From: Posidoniimonas corsicana
GTDB taxonomy: Bacteria > Planctomycetota > Planctomycetia > Pirellulales > Lacipirellulaceae
Assembly (NCBI RefSeq): GCF_007859765.1
Contig: NZ_SIHJ01000004.1
Span: forward strand, 220,490-284,489
Direction: 5' to 3'
DNA: 64,000 nucleotides
Part shown: piece after piece, positions 21,234 through 28,895 of the stretch
Layout: each line of letters begins with the position of its first letter
Numbering within the stretch: position 1 is the stretch's first letter
Translations under genes and position numbers: made by a program
The notes under the pieces: generated by a model
The model's database searches: none
Told to the model about the DNA's origin: nothing
What the model saw: only the letters and a program-made list of their open reading frames with translations

Positions 21234-21995
21234 ATGACCGAATCCCTCTGGTGGCTGAAGCAGAGCGACCTCTTCCGGCGGCTCTCCTCGGAGCAGTTGG
21301 CGCGGCTCGAGGCGCAGAGCACCCGACGCACCTTCGCCCCCCGCAGCCCGCTCATGCTGCCGGCCGAGGCGACCGACAGCGTGTTCCTGCTGACCGAGGG
21401 GCTGCTGAAGGTGTCGCACGTCAGCGGCGATGGCCGGGAGTCGATCCTCGGGTACATCGAGCCGGGCGAGCTGTTCGGCGAGCTGGCGATCCTCAACGAC
21501 GCCGACCGCGACGACCACGTCGAGGCGGTCGAGCGGTCTTCGGTGGTGGCCATGCCCGCCGCCGAGGTCCGGGCGTTGATGTCCGAGCACGCGGACCTGG
21601 CGGTAGCTGTCACCAGGCTGGTCGGTCTGCGTCGGCAGCGGATCGAACGGCGGCTGCGGAACCTGCTGTTCCGCTCGAACCGCGAGCGTCTGCTCCACCT
21701 GTTGTTGGACCTGGCCGAGCAGTTTGGCGCGCCGACCGAGGACGGCGTCGAGCTGCGAGTGCGGCTATCGCACCAGGACCTGGCCGGCCTGATCGGCAGC
21801 ACACGCGAGTCCGTGACCGTGCTGATGGGCGAGCTCAAGTCCGCCGGCGACGTCGGCGGCGGTCGGCGGCGGGTGGTGCTGCTCAACCCCTGCCGCATCG
21901 CGCGGGCGGTGGGTAGAGAAAAGGTCCGCCTGCCCGAGAAGACGCTCACCGGCAAGCCGAAGCTGGTCCCGTGCCTGGAGCGGGCGTCGAGTTGA
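21234..21995 (+). CDS. Crp/Fnr-family transcriptional regulator
   Basis: 253 residues. The N-terminal cyclic-nucleotide-binding-like beta roll contains VFLLTEGLLKVSHVSGDGRES and the phosphate-cassette-like PGELFGELAIL. After the long dimerisation helix comes a winged HTH (RLSHQDLAGLIGSTRESVTVLMGELK). No Cys cluster of FNR type is seen, so an oxygen-sensing [4Fe-4S] is unlikely. Ligand unknown. Start at 21234, preceded by CAGGATCAGGAA. Confidence 0.9.
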   Translation: MTESLWWLKQSDLFRRLSSEQLARLEAQSTRRTFAPRSPLMLPAEATDSVFLLTEGLLKVSHVSGDGRESILGYIEPGELFGELAILNDADRDDHVEAVERSSVVAMPAAEVRALMSEHADLAVAVTRLVGLRRQRIERRLRNLLFRSNRERLLHLLLDLAEQFGAPTEDGVELRVRLSHQDLAGLIGSTRESVTVLMGELKSAGDVGGGRRRVVLLNPCRIARAVGREKVRLPEKTLTGKPKLVPCLERASS

Positions 21996-22128
21996 GCCGC
22001 GCTAGCGGCGCCAATCGTAATGCGTCGCACAGACCGGTTGGTTGCGCGAACCAATAATCAAGTAAGCGTGCAGGGGGCGCACGCGGCGAACCAGTCTTCC
22101 CCGTCGACTTCAACCGCACCGCAACGGC

Positions 22129-22554
22129 ATGATCAGCCATCCCGAAAACACCGACGCCTGGGCCCCCTGTGAGCCCGGCTGCCTGCAGTCGCTCGGCGAG
22201 CGTCTGCGGCGGCGCCCCTCTGTGAGCACCGCGAAGACCGCGGGCGTGGCGATGGCGGTCTGCGCGGCCGCGGTGCTGGCGGTCGGTCTCGCGGTCAACT
22301 CGGTAGGCGGCTCGGAGCCCGAGCCCGCGCCGATCGCCTGCCACGACGTGGCCGCCCATCTCGACGACTATGCCTGCGGCGCCTGCGAGGCGGAACTGCG
22401 GGCGCGGATCGAGCTTCACCTGTCCCGCTGCGGCAAGTGCGCGCACCACCTGAAGGAGATCCGCACCGCCGACGCGGTCCCGCCCACGGGCCGGCTGGCG
22501 CTGCTCGCCTCGATGTGGAACGCGTCGGCCGACGACGGCGTGCGGTCCAACTAA
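22129..22554 (+). CDS. membrane-anchored zf-HC2-like (anti-sigma-type zinc finger) protein
   Basis: 141 residues. A basic stretch (GERLRRRPSVSTAK) precedes one TM helix at about 38-57. After it comes a putative zinc-finger of the anti-sigma ZAS/zf-HC2 type: CHDVAAHLDDYACGACEAELR then IELHLSRCGKCAHHLKEI. In usual anti-sigma factors the zinc finger comes before the TM helix and faces the cytoplasm. Here the order is reversed and the basic N-side predicts the finger outside. No sigma factor gene is adjacent. Its stop overlaps that of the convergent DUF420 gene by four bases. Confidence 0.75.
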   Translation: MISHPENTDAWAPCEPGCLQSLGERLRRRPSVSTAKTAGVAMAVCAAAVLAVGLAVNSVGGSEPEPAPIACHDVAAHLDDYACGACEAELRARIELHLSRCGKCAHHLKEIRTADAVPPTGRLALLASMWNASADDGVRSN

Positions 22555-23051
22555 ACCGGCCGCACAAATGCGACGTAGTAGAACGCCCAGCCGGTCAGCG
22601 CGGTGAGCGTCATGTCGATCGCGGCCAGGCGGGCCCAGAACCGGTGGCTGCGGCTGTGCTCGCCGGGCGCCGGCGGGTTGGGGAACCGCCGCAGCGCTAG
22701 GAACGCCACCGCCGGCCACAGCACGAACGAGCTGACCGCGAACACCAGGTGCAGGTACAGCACCCGCCAGACCAGCGGCGAAGCCGAGCCGCCGAGTTCG
22801 CCGGCCGCGCGGTCCTCCCAGCCGAACAGCCGCATCTCGATCTCGAAGGCCAGCACCGTGACCAGCAGCGCGGCAGTCAGCGCCGTCTGCGTCCACTTGT
22901 GCACGGTGAAGCGCCCCCGCCGCGCCTGCACGATGCTCCACGCCATGACCACCAGCACGACGGCCATGGCCAGCACCACCACGTCCAGCATCAGCGACGC
23001 GCGGGCGCCGAGGAAGCCCTCGGGGCCAGGGAAATCGATCTGGGCGAGCAT
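22551..23051 (-). CDS. DUF420-family membrane protein
   Basis: 166 residues with four hydrophobic segments (about 20-42, 56-75, 93-117, 140-160). It contains the helix-border residues typical of DUF420 (FTVHKWTQTALTAALL, VLYLHLVFAVSSFVLWP, HRFWARLAAIDMTLTALTGW). Relatives such as YozB/CtaM take part in cytochrome oxidase assembly in Bacillales; that role is an extrapolation here. Start set at 23051 (MLAQIDFPG). Confidence 0.85.
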   Translation of the reverse strand: MLAQIDFPGPEGFLGARASLMLDVVVLAMAVVLVVMAWSIVQARRGRFTVHKWTQTALTAALLVTVLAFEIEMRLFGWEDRAAGELGGSASPLVWRVLYLHLVFAVSSFVLWPAVAFLALRRFPNPPAPGEHSRSHRFWARLAAIDMTLTALTGWAFYYVAFVRPV

Positions 23052-23184
23052 GGTTAGGTTAGCCTGCGGCGTGGTCAACGAGGGGGGCTGGGCGGATTCT
23101 AGCCCCACCCGCCGGTCCGGCGGTAGACGGGTTTTAGCGCCTGCGTCGGCGACCGGTTTGGACTATGATGGCCGCTTGCCCCGC

Positions 23185-23270
23185 GGCCGCGTGGCGGAAT
23201 TGGCAGACGCAGCAGACTTAAAATCTGCCGGGGGGTAACCCCCGTGGGGGTTCGAGTCCCCCCGCGGCCA
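23185..23270 (+). tRNA. tRNA-Leu(UAA)
   Basis: An 86-base class II tRNA. The acceptor stem GGCCGCG pairs with CGCGGCC, the discriminator is A, and no CCA is encoded. The anticodon arm GCAGA-CTTAAAA-TCTGC reads UAA. A long variable arm (GGGGG/CCCCC) and the T arm GGGGGTTCGAGTCCCCC complete it. The 3' 55 bases double as the left attachment site of the integrated element, and the tRNA stays intact after integration. Confidence 0.97.
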
Positions 23271-23271
23271 C
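23216..23271 (+). repeat. attL: 56-bp direct repeat inside tRNA-Leu
   Basis: This stretch, from the anticodon loop through one base past the tRNA 3' end, is repeated exactly at 41879-41934. It is the expected crossover region of a tRNA-targeting tyrosine integrase. Confidence 0.95.
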
Positions 23272-23277
23272 TGCATT

Positions 23278-24471
23278 TCAAGCATTTTTCGCTTCCTGAC
23301 GCTCTTCGCTCGTGTCGGAGCTCTTCGGGGTGTCACCCAAAGTGTCGCCCGACGCCCGCCACAGCTCGCCGGCGGTCGATAGCGCGTCCTCGCCGACGTA
23401 GTAACCCATCGTCGTCTCGATCGACGCGTGCCGCATCAACTCCCGCAGCGTCGCCGGCTGCACCCGCCGGGACCACCGGCGCCCGAACGCGCGGCGCAGG
23501 TCGTGAGCACTGGCAGTCTTGCCCGTCTCGGCGTTCGTGACGATGCCGGCCTTCTCGCCGAACTTGGTGATCGTCTTGCCGATCTCCGACACGCTACGAA
23601 CCATCGCCGAGCCGTCCTTGCGTTCGGGCGTGAAGACGAACCCGGTGTCCGACGGGAGCGGCAGCAGCAGGTTCACCGCCTCGGGGGCGAGGGCGACCAC
23701 CTGGGCCTTCCCCGACTTCTGGGCGGACGCCTCGAATCGCAGAACGCTCTGCTGGCCATTCAGAGCGACCGAGACGCGGCCGGGCACGTGATCCCATCTC
23801 AGGGCCAGCGCCTCGCCGAGACGCAACCCGGACGTCCACAGGCCGCGTAGCAGGAGCTTCCACGAATCGGCCGCATCCTTGCCGACGACCTTGGTGACGG
23901 CGACCAGCATCCGGTCAAACTCTTCGCCCGTGATCGGCCGGCCCTTCATCTTGGCGCCGCGGCTCGACTTGGGCATCTCGAACAGCGGGACCTTGGCCAG
24001 CAGGTCTTTGCGGTGCGCCCACCGGGCAACCGCCTTGAGGTGGCGCAGGTGTCGGCCGACGCTGGCGGGGGACAAGTGGTAGGTCTCGCCGCTCTTCCGT
24101 TTGCGTGGCTTCCGCAGTTCGCTCACGAACGCGGTGACGCGGGCGGTGGTGAGGTCGCCCACCTGCTGCGGACGGCACAGCGTCTCGAACGCGTTGAACG
24201 TCGAGGCGTATTGCACCCCGGACCGCAGCGTCAGGTCCTGCAGGTTGTGGTCCTCCCAGAACTTCCGGAACTCGGGCCACGGCATCCGAGCGGAACGCTG
24301 GTAACGGCCCTCCTGCAGTTCGGCCTCCCACTTCGCGGCGACCTTGATCGCCTCTTTCTTGGACTTCTCCCCGGTGCTCCGGGTCTCTTCCTTGCCGGTC
24401 AGCGGGCAGCGGTACCTCATGTAGAAGTACCGCCGGCCTTTGTCGACAACGTGAACCTTGATCACCTCCAT
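23278..24471 (-). CDS. int: tyrosine recombinase (phage-type integrase)
   Basis: 397 residues. The N-terminal part (1-60) resembles an AP2-like arm-binding domain (GRRYFYMRYRCPLTGKEETR). A SAM-like core-binding domain spans about 65-160. The catalytic domain holds R217 (SGLRLGEAL), K252 (AQKSGKAQ), H323-x-x-R326 (AHDLRRAFG), H348 (MRHASIETT) and the nucleophile Tyr357/358 (MGYYVG). It carries out recombination between the tRNA-Leu att sites. The stop lies seven bases from the att core, and its 3' coding region contains the left pair of GGTGTCACC-like motifs. Confidence 0.95.
   Translation of the reverse strand: MEVIKVHVVDKGRRYFYMRYRCPLTGKEETRSTGEKSKKEAIKVAAKWEAELQEGRYQRSARMPWPEFRKFWEDHNLQDLTLRSGVQYASTFNAFETLCRPQQVGDLTTARVTAFVSELRKPRKRKSGETYHLSPASVGRHLRHLKAVARWAHRKDLLAKVPLFEMPKSSRGAKMKGRPITGEEFDRMLVAVTKVVGKDAADSWKLLLRGLWTSGLRLGEALALRWDHVPGRVSVALNGQQSVLRFEASAQKSGKAQVVALAPEAVNLLLPLPSDTGFVFTPERKDGSAMVRSVSEIGKTITKFGEKAGIVTNAETGKTASAHDLRRAFGRRWSRRVQPATLRELMRHASIETTMGYYVGEDALSTAGELWRASGDTLGDTPKSSDTSEERQEAKNA
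23329..23350 (+). promoter_or_regulatory. candidate recombinase arm sites, left pair
   Basis: GGTGTCACCC (23329) and AGTGTCGCCC (23341) are spaced 12 bases start to start, 58 bases inside the att core and within the 3' end of int. The same motif with the same spacing occurs near the right att site. A role as integrase or excisionase binding sites is inferred. Confidence 0.5.
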
Positions 24472-24933
24472 AGCTCATCCTTTCACGACTAAAGCGCCTG
24501 GCCGCGTAGTGCGGTCCGGGAAAATTGCGATCGATTCGCATAGCGGAATAAACCCACAGCCGCGAACCGCCGATACCAACAAATACTCACGACGAGGGGG
24601 GCTACCGGTCTCAACCTGCCCAGCGAGACCGGCCCCCTCGATCGTTTCTCCGGCGCCCTCTGCGCCCCGCGTCTTGTTCGAGGTAACGCCATGCAAGCAC
24701 TCCCGCGCTTTGACCGTTCGTACATCCGCACAGTGGCGTTTACCACTAAGGCTCGACATTGCGCGGAACGATAATCATTAGCGCACGAACGACGTGCAGT
24801 TTGTTTCGTGCGGAGACGACGCCGTAAGGCAGCAATGCCGCCTGGGCAGGACGGCGTCCATTCCGCCACCGATTCACCCGCGCCGCCGGCATCGGTCCTT
24901 CAGTCGGCGGCGCGGGCCTCGGGTGGCTACAGC
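24472..24933. other. intergenic region upstream of int, with a strong inverted repeat
   Basis: 462 bases without a convincing gene. Positions 24594-24639 form a long inverted repeat: GAGGGGG-(4 nt)-CCGGTCTC on the left pairs with GAGACCGG-CCCCCTC on the right around a 12-base loop. No T-run follows on either strand. It may separate transcription of int from the upstream gene pair or be a protein-binding site. Confidence 0.55.
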
Positions 24934-25455
24934 CTAGGCCAGGTGCCTGAGGTCTCGCGTCGGCGCGGGCTCGCAATCGTCCTGCTCTTCGTCTTCAAGC
25001 CCCTTAAGACGCTGGAAGCTGAATCGCTGAAACCCGAGCATGTCCTCGACTCTCCAGACAAGCTCTTGGTACTGGTTGGCGACCCGCTGCAGCTCGTACA
25101 AGATTGCTGCAACCAAGTCTCCGTCGAACTCATCCGCATCGACGCAGCAGTCGAGCGGCAGCTGAATATCCGAATCGCATCGCATCGATGGCAGTCGGAG
25201 GTCATAGATTGCTGACCGTGCCGAGCCGCGCTCGGATCGCTCGTGGTCGTAGGTGATTAGCACGTCACAGCACGCGGCCAACGTGAGCTTGGCGGCCAGG
25301 CCGTGGCGTTGCTCGACGGTTAATCGCCCTGCCGGCGTTGGCGTCGCCGGCAGTGACTCCAGGGACTCCATCGCCCGCAGAGCATCGGTGTTGATGGAGA
25401 AAGCCCCCGATCTAGGGTCATAGGTGAGAACGCATCCAGGGTCTTCTACGGACAT
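24934..25455 (-). CDS. element protein, unknown
   Basis: 173 residues, not recognised. It is acidic, with two Cys pairs (AACCDVLITYDHE and LPLDCCVDADEFDGDL) and a helical Gln-rich stretch LYELQRVANQYQELVWRVEDML. GGAGG eight bases upstream of the ATG overlaps the end of the preceding gene, three bases away, so the two are coupled. Confidence 0.65.
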   Translation of the reverse strand: MSVEDPGCVLTYDPRSGAFSINTDALRAMESLESLPATPTPAGRLTVEQRHGLAAKLTLAACCDVLITYDHERSERGSARSAIYDLRLPSMRCDSDIQLPLDCCVDADEFDGDLVAAILYELQRVANQYQELVWRVEDMLGFQRFSFQRLKGLEDEEQDDCEPAPTRDLRHLA

Positions 25456-25458
25456 GGC

Positions 25459-25965
25459 TTAAGCCTCCATCGCTAGTTCGGGGTAGGTCGGCAGGTCATC
25501 ACCGCGGGCTTCGCCGGATCTCATGGCGTTGGCGGCCAGCTCGTCGAAGTGGCTGCAGATTTGCTCAATCTGACGCATCGTCTTCAAGCAGAACGCCCGG
25601 TTGCCCGTGGCGCCGTGGCAGATGCTGCACACCCGCTCCCACCGCTTGCTGAACGTGTTCTTCTGCGCGATCGTCAGAAAGCCCTGGTGCGTCAGGTACA
25701 CGACAGTGTTGGTCGTGTTGCGTGACGCCTTGCCGCTCCAACCGGGCGACAGGCGGGCCAGCTTCGTTACCCGGGACTCTACCGCCGCCCTAGCGAGCAT
25801 CGCAGCGGGGACGTAGTAGCCGGCGTCAGCGAGGTGGTGCGCCTGCTGGATCAAGTCGTGGGACACAACGTCAGCGGCGTACAGCGGCTTGAACTTCGGA
25901 TGCCTGGTGAGCATCCAGACTGTGAAGAGGCGGAACCGTATCCGCGCGTTCCTGAAAGCGACCAT
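25459..25965 (-). CDS. element protein with CxxC motif, possibly HEPN/DUF4145-like
   Basis: 168 residues from the ATG at 25965, preceded by GGAAAGG; a GTG 18 bases earlier is less likely. The middle (HHLADAGYYVPAAMLARAAVESRV) is a helix of the kind seen at the start of HEPN/DUF4145-type domains, where a conserved Arg-Ala-x-x-E ends the helix. CSICHGATGNRAFC has a CxxCH that could bind metal. HEPN relatives are often RNases in defence or toxin systems, but the diagnostic RxxxxH is not clear, so function stays open. First gene of a two-gene unit upstream of int. Confidence 0.6.
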   Translation of the reverse strand: MVAFRNARIRFRLFTVWMLTRHPKFKPLYAADVVSHDLIQQAHHLADAGYYVPAAMLARAAVESRVTKLARLSPGWSGKASRNTTNTVVYLTHQGFLTIAQKNTFSKRWERVCSICHGATGNRAFCLKTMRQIEQICSHFDELAANAMRSGEARGDDLPTYPELAMEA

Positions 25966-26323
25966 GGGTTGGCCTTTCCACACCAGCAGAACGCCGGTGC
26001 AAATAAAGAAGCCCCGACCCTCACGAGCGCTCTAAAGGCGGCACTACCCGCCCGGCCACGGTCACCCGTCCGCGCATGGGTTGCCCCACGCGCACGACCA
26101 CACTCGCAAGGGCTGGGGCTCCTGAATAGTGTTTAGTTCTTAGAACTCTTGGCTGGTGCTTTGCAGACGTAGCGGCGCCACCAGGAACGCTTCTTAGAGC
26201 CCGGATTTTGCCCGATCTGGGGGGCGGGTGTCAATCCGATTCCTTGCCGCAAGGAGCGATTGTTAGTAAGGTCCAGCGGCGCTGACTGCCGGACAGATTT
26301 CCAATGCGAGAGGGCGATAGGTA
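25966..26323. other. divergent intergenic region, no gene seen
   Basis: 358 bases between the minus-strand pair and the plus-strand cargo. GC falls in its right part, where the low-GC cargo begins. It must hold promoters for both directions, but none is identifiable with confidence. Confidence 0.45.
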
Positions 26324-26980
26324 ATGATTTGGATGGGGGAGACAGTTGCTTTCTTGTTGAAGTGTCCGGTTGCCACTGCCTTGTTGTTCTGCTCAACAGG
26401 CTACGCGGGACATATTGCTGTTCTTGACACTGGGACGCCCCCCATCCCTAGCTCTTGGTCCGGCAACTCGCTAATTGGAGGAACAAGCCACTACCAGCAC
26501 CTCGCCGGTGCGATTTCAACTGATCGCGCCCACGTAGTCGATGCTGTTGAAGCCTTCCTATACTCGGGCAGGGGCCTGCTTACATTCGCCATCACCGGCG
26601 TTGATGATGATGGCTTACCCGATGACAGTAACGTGATCCACTCCGCAACAATCGTGATTGCTCGAAAGGGTGGAAGCAGCCACAGCTGGCAGGGACCAAC
26701 TAACCTCCGTTGGCATTTGCCAGCTGGCGACTACTGGCTCGCGCTCTTGCCTGACATTCGCTTCCAACACGCTTCAATGCTCGGTCACGCGCCGCACCCG
26801 ACAAGAACTGCCATAAAGAGTGGGACCTCCTCCGGGGCATGGCATTACTCAACGTGGGGTAGCGGCTGGAGAGTGACAGCGATCCCCACCCCCACCCCCA
26901 CCGCCGCATCCCTAGCCGCCCTCGCGTGCGTTGGGGCGTTGAGCCGGCGGCGGAGCTGGCTTTGGCCGGCGACTCGGTAG
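26324..26980 (+). CDS. secreted PEP-CTERM-type cargo protein
   Basis: 218 residues. An N-terminal signal peptide (FLLKCPVATALLFCSTGYAG) leads into a beta-rich ectodomain (about 30-185; GLLTFAITGVDDDGLPDDSN, TNLRWHLPAGDYWLALL). The C-terminus has the layout of a PEP-CTERM sorting signal as used in planctomycetes: IPTPTPTAASLAALACVGALSRRRS, i.e. Pro/Thr motif, hydrophobic helix, Arg cluster. Such proteins are processed by an exosortase and sent to the surface or matrix. GC is clearly below that of neighbouring chromosomal genes. The start may instead be the ATG at 26333. Confidence 0.75.
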   Translation: MIWMGETVAFLLKCPVATALLFCSTGYAGHIAVLDTGTPPIPSSWSGNSLIGGTSHYQHLAGAISTDRAHVVDAVEAFLYSGRGLLTFAITGVDDDGLPDDSNVIHSATIVIARKGGSSHSWQGPTNLRWHLPAGDYWLALLPDIRFQHASMLGHAPHPTRTAIKSGTSSGAWHYSTWGSGWRVTAIPTPTPTAASLAALACVGALSRRRSWLWPATR

Positions 26981-27018
26981 TTTCCAGGGTGTTCAGGTCT
27001 TCCCTCTGAGGCAGAGCA

Positions 27019-27624
27019 ATGAAGTCATTTGGCCTCCGTAGTGTGTTGGTCTTATTCGCGTTTATCGCATTGCTGCTGTCGCACGTGTCGACAAGCCTAA
27101 GATTGCGAGAAGCGAATCGAGAACTGGACGTTGTTCGCCGAAACTACGGGCACATGGTTGTTGAAGACCCGTCGAAGATCAACGTGGTGTCACTGGCGCA
27201 AGAACGCGGCGCGTTTCGCTTCATCATCCCGTCCGGCCAACGGTACTATCTTCACTTATCGGAAACGACCGCTGAGGAGAACGCTGAAGCTCCATCCGGC
27301 AGGCCCAAGACGACGATCGCACTGAATTCCTGGGTTGACGGCGAAGACACAATTATCCGATTCGGCCTGTACGTTGATCCCGATACCCAGACACCCTATT
27401 TGAGAGCTGCGTCTCAGAATCAAGGGTATTTCACCTACCGGCCGGACGACTGGCCGAGCGGGATTGCGCTAGCACCTTCGTACGAGTTTAATGCTGATGC
27501 GAAGCTCGAATTGCCGCCCGACGAGCCCATCTACCTGCTGCGAGCCAAGTCGGAGCACACCGACCGGGGAATCGTGTTGTGGCTGGAGTCCGATACGCAC
27601 TACAACTCACGTACAGTTGAGTAG
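27019..27624 (+). CDS. membrane-anchored protein, planctomycete-type hypothetical
   Basis: 201 residues. An N-terminal TM anchor (LRSVLVLFAFIALLLSHV) is followed by a short helical linker (SLRLREANRELDVVRRNYG) and a soluble beta-rich domain. The phrase VVEDPSKINVVSL is, in my recollection, shared by many planctomycete hypotheticals with the same layout; function unknown. Lower GC than the chromosome arms. Situated after the PEP-CTERM-type gene on the same strand, spacing 38 bases. Confidence 0.72.
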   Translation: MKSFGLRSVLVLFAFIALLLSHVSTSLRLREANRELDVVRRNYGHMVVEDPSKINVVSLAQERGAFRFIIPSGQRYYLHLSETTAEENAEAPSGRPKTTIALNSWVDGEDTIIRFGLYVDPDTQTPYLRAASQNQGYFTYRPDDWPSGIALAPSYEFNADAKLELPPDEPIYLLRAKSEHTDRGIVLWLESDTHYNSRTVE

Positions 27625-27948
27625 TGCCGCTCGTGCTTAGTGCACGCACGACGCGGACGGCTCGCACCGGCGTGATACGCTTGCGCATCTCACCTAGCGC
27701 CAAACCTCCAGCGCCCGGACCACAAACTGCGCCCCGCCCTCCATGGCGGCGGGTGCCGGGCCGCGCCCGCGAGTACTCTGCGCGATCTGCGCAACCGCTT
27801 GCTCACACCCGCAGCTCGCGATGGTTGGACTCTTAGTACAGCGAAATGGGGGGCAAGAGTTGGTATACCCGTCTCGGGTCGCCCCGCCTATGCAGTCTAT
27901 GTCGGCAGGGCCGACCGGGGAGTTCCGCCACCCAAGCCCCTGGAAGCG
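27625..27948. other. intergenic region, no gene seen
   Basis: 324 bases between the membrane-anchored protein and the first small paralogue. The open frames are Arg/Pro-rich and look non-coding. No clear promoter or repeat. Confidence 0.45.
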
Positions 27949-28233
27949 ATGTCAAAAATTGCCATCGATACGGCCTTGGTCCGATCGATCGTCGCTGTCG
28001 ACTGCGGGGAGACCCGCCTGCCCCCCGACTACCAGCAGGCGGCTGAGCAATTCATCTGCGACCAACTCAGGCGCCGCAGGGGGTTCGGGGTGGAACAGGC
28101 CGATATCGATCGCCTGCAGCAGCTGGGCCTCAGCGATGATGACGCGAGGCGTCAGGCAGTAGTTGAATCCCTGGGGGCGGAGTGGTCGGCGGCGAATGGT
28201 GGCTGGCCCATTGTGGCAAGGGGCCTCTGGTAA
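27949..28233 (+). CDS. small tandem-paralogue family protein, copy 1
   Basis: 94 residues, not recognised. It shares a pattern with the proteins at 28561 and 28896: an N-terminal I-x3-VxSI-x2-V-x-C element, a central EQF-ICD-x-L stretch, then L-x2-LGLSDDDARRQAVVESLGAEW. This copy is the most divergent and lacks the Pro-rich C-terminal tail. Start chosen at the ATG that matches the paralogues (27949); the frame is open further upstream. Seven bases after its stop begins the small HTH gene. Confidence 0.65.
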   Translation: MSKIAIDTALVRSIVAVDCGETRLPPDYQQAAEQFICDQLRRRRGFGVEQADIDRLQQLGLSDDDARRQAVVESLGAEWSAANGGWPIVARGLW

Positions 28234-28240
28234 GGGCGGA

Positions 28241-28450
28241 TTGGCGCTCGACCCAATTCACAGGTGCAACGGTGAATCTCACCTCCGCCGTCTACTGCAA
28301 CTGTTGGCGGACGGCGCGTCCAACAAGAAGGCCGCCAAAGAACTCGGGGTATCCTTGCGGACGCTGGAGCTGCGGCGGCAGAAGGTCATGCTCAAGCTTC
28401 ACGCCAAGTCCGCGTTTCAGCTTGGGTTTCTGTTTGGCAAGCATGAGTAG
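28241..28450 (+). CDS. stand-alone LuxR/GerE-type HTH protein inside the element
   Basis: 69 residues from a TTG with AAGGG four bases upstream. Nearly the whole protein is a GerE-type HTH: LLQLLADGASNKKAAKELG, VSLRTLELRRQKVMLKL, then AKSAFQLGFLFGKHE. It lacks a receiver or ligand domain. It aligns along its length with the protein at 42041-42250 just outside the element, which is also 69 residues. It probably regulates the surrounding small paralogue genes. A CCCCCA/TGGGGG hairpin (28460-28475) follows the stop. TTG at 28163 is an alternative, longer start. Confidence 0.75.
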   Translation: MALDPIHRCNGESHLRRLLQLLADGASNKKAAKELGVSLRTLELRRQKVMLKLHAKSAFQLGFLFGKHE

Positions 28451-28560
28451 ATAGGGGCGCCCCCATACCTGGGGGATGGATTCGCAGGCGGCCGCCCCTA
28501 GGATGGGAAGCGAACCGGCTTGGGCATCGGAACTACTTTCTCTCGAAAGGAGGCCCCAAA

Positions 28561-28872
28561 ATGGCTAGCGTCCTCATACCGCGCCGCGTTCTCGATAGCA
28601 TCGACAGCGTCCATTGTGAGTCCGCCGGCGCCGCCGATCTGAGAACTCTGGATCGCTCAGAGCAGTTCTGCGACAAGTGGATTCACGTCCACAACGAACT
28701 ATCGGTGGACGAGACCCTTGTCGAGCAATTCGAGCAGCAGGGGATTTCTGAGTTCGAAGCGCAGCGCAGGGCTGCGGCGGCGTTGTCCGCAAACGCATGG
28801 GAGCAGCTCACTGACTCTCCAAGGGTCGTGGTGCATCCGGTGCCACGCTACGCAGACGAGCTGCGACCGTAG
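28561..28872 (+). CDS. small tandem-paralogue family protein, copy 2
   Basis: 103 residues with a strong ribosome site (AAAGGAGG) before the ATG. The shared family pattern is IPRRVLDSIDSVHCE, SEQFCDKW, VEQFEQQGISEFEAQRRAAAAL and NAWEQ, followed by a short tail with VHPVPRY. It is predicted helical in the centre with no membrane segment. Not recognised as a known family. It precedes copy 3 by 23 bases, so the two are co-transcribed. Confidence 0.72.
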   Translation: MASVLIPRRVLDSIDSVHCESAGAADLRTLDRSEQFCDKWIHVHNELSVDETLVEQFEQQGISEFEAQRRAAAALSANAWEQLTDSPRVVVHPVPRYADELRP

Positions 28873-28895
28873 GACGTGAACCCGGAGGGCCTCCC

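Noticed and set aside
24475-24759. 94-codon minus-strand open frame upstream of int
   Set aside because: No ribosome site, no domain, and it contains the long inverted repeat. It looks like regulatory intergenic DNA.
26133-26396. 87-codon minus-strand open frame before the PEP-CTERM-type gene
   Set aside because: It overlaps the signal-peptide start of the better-supported plus-strand gene and has random-like composition.
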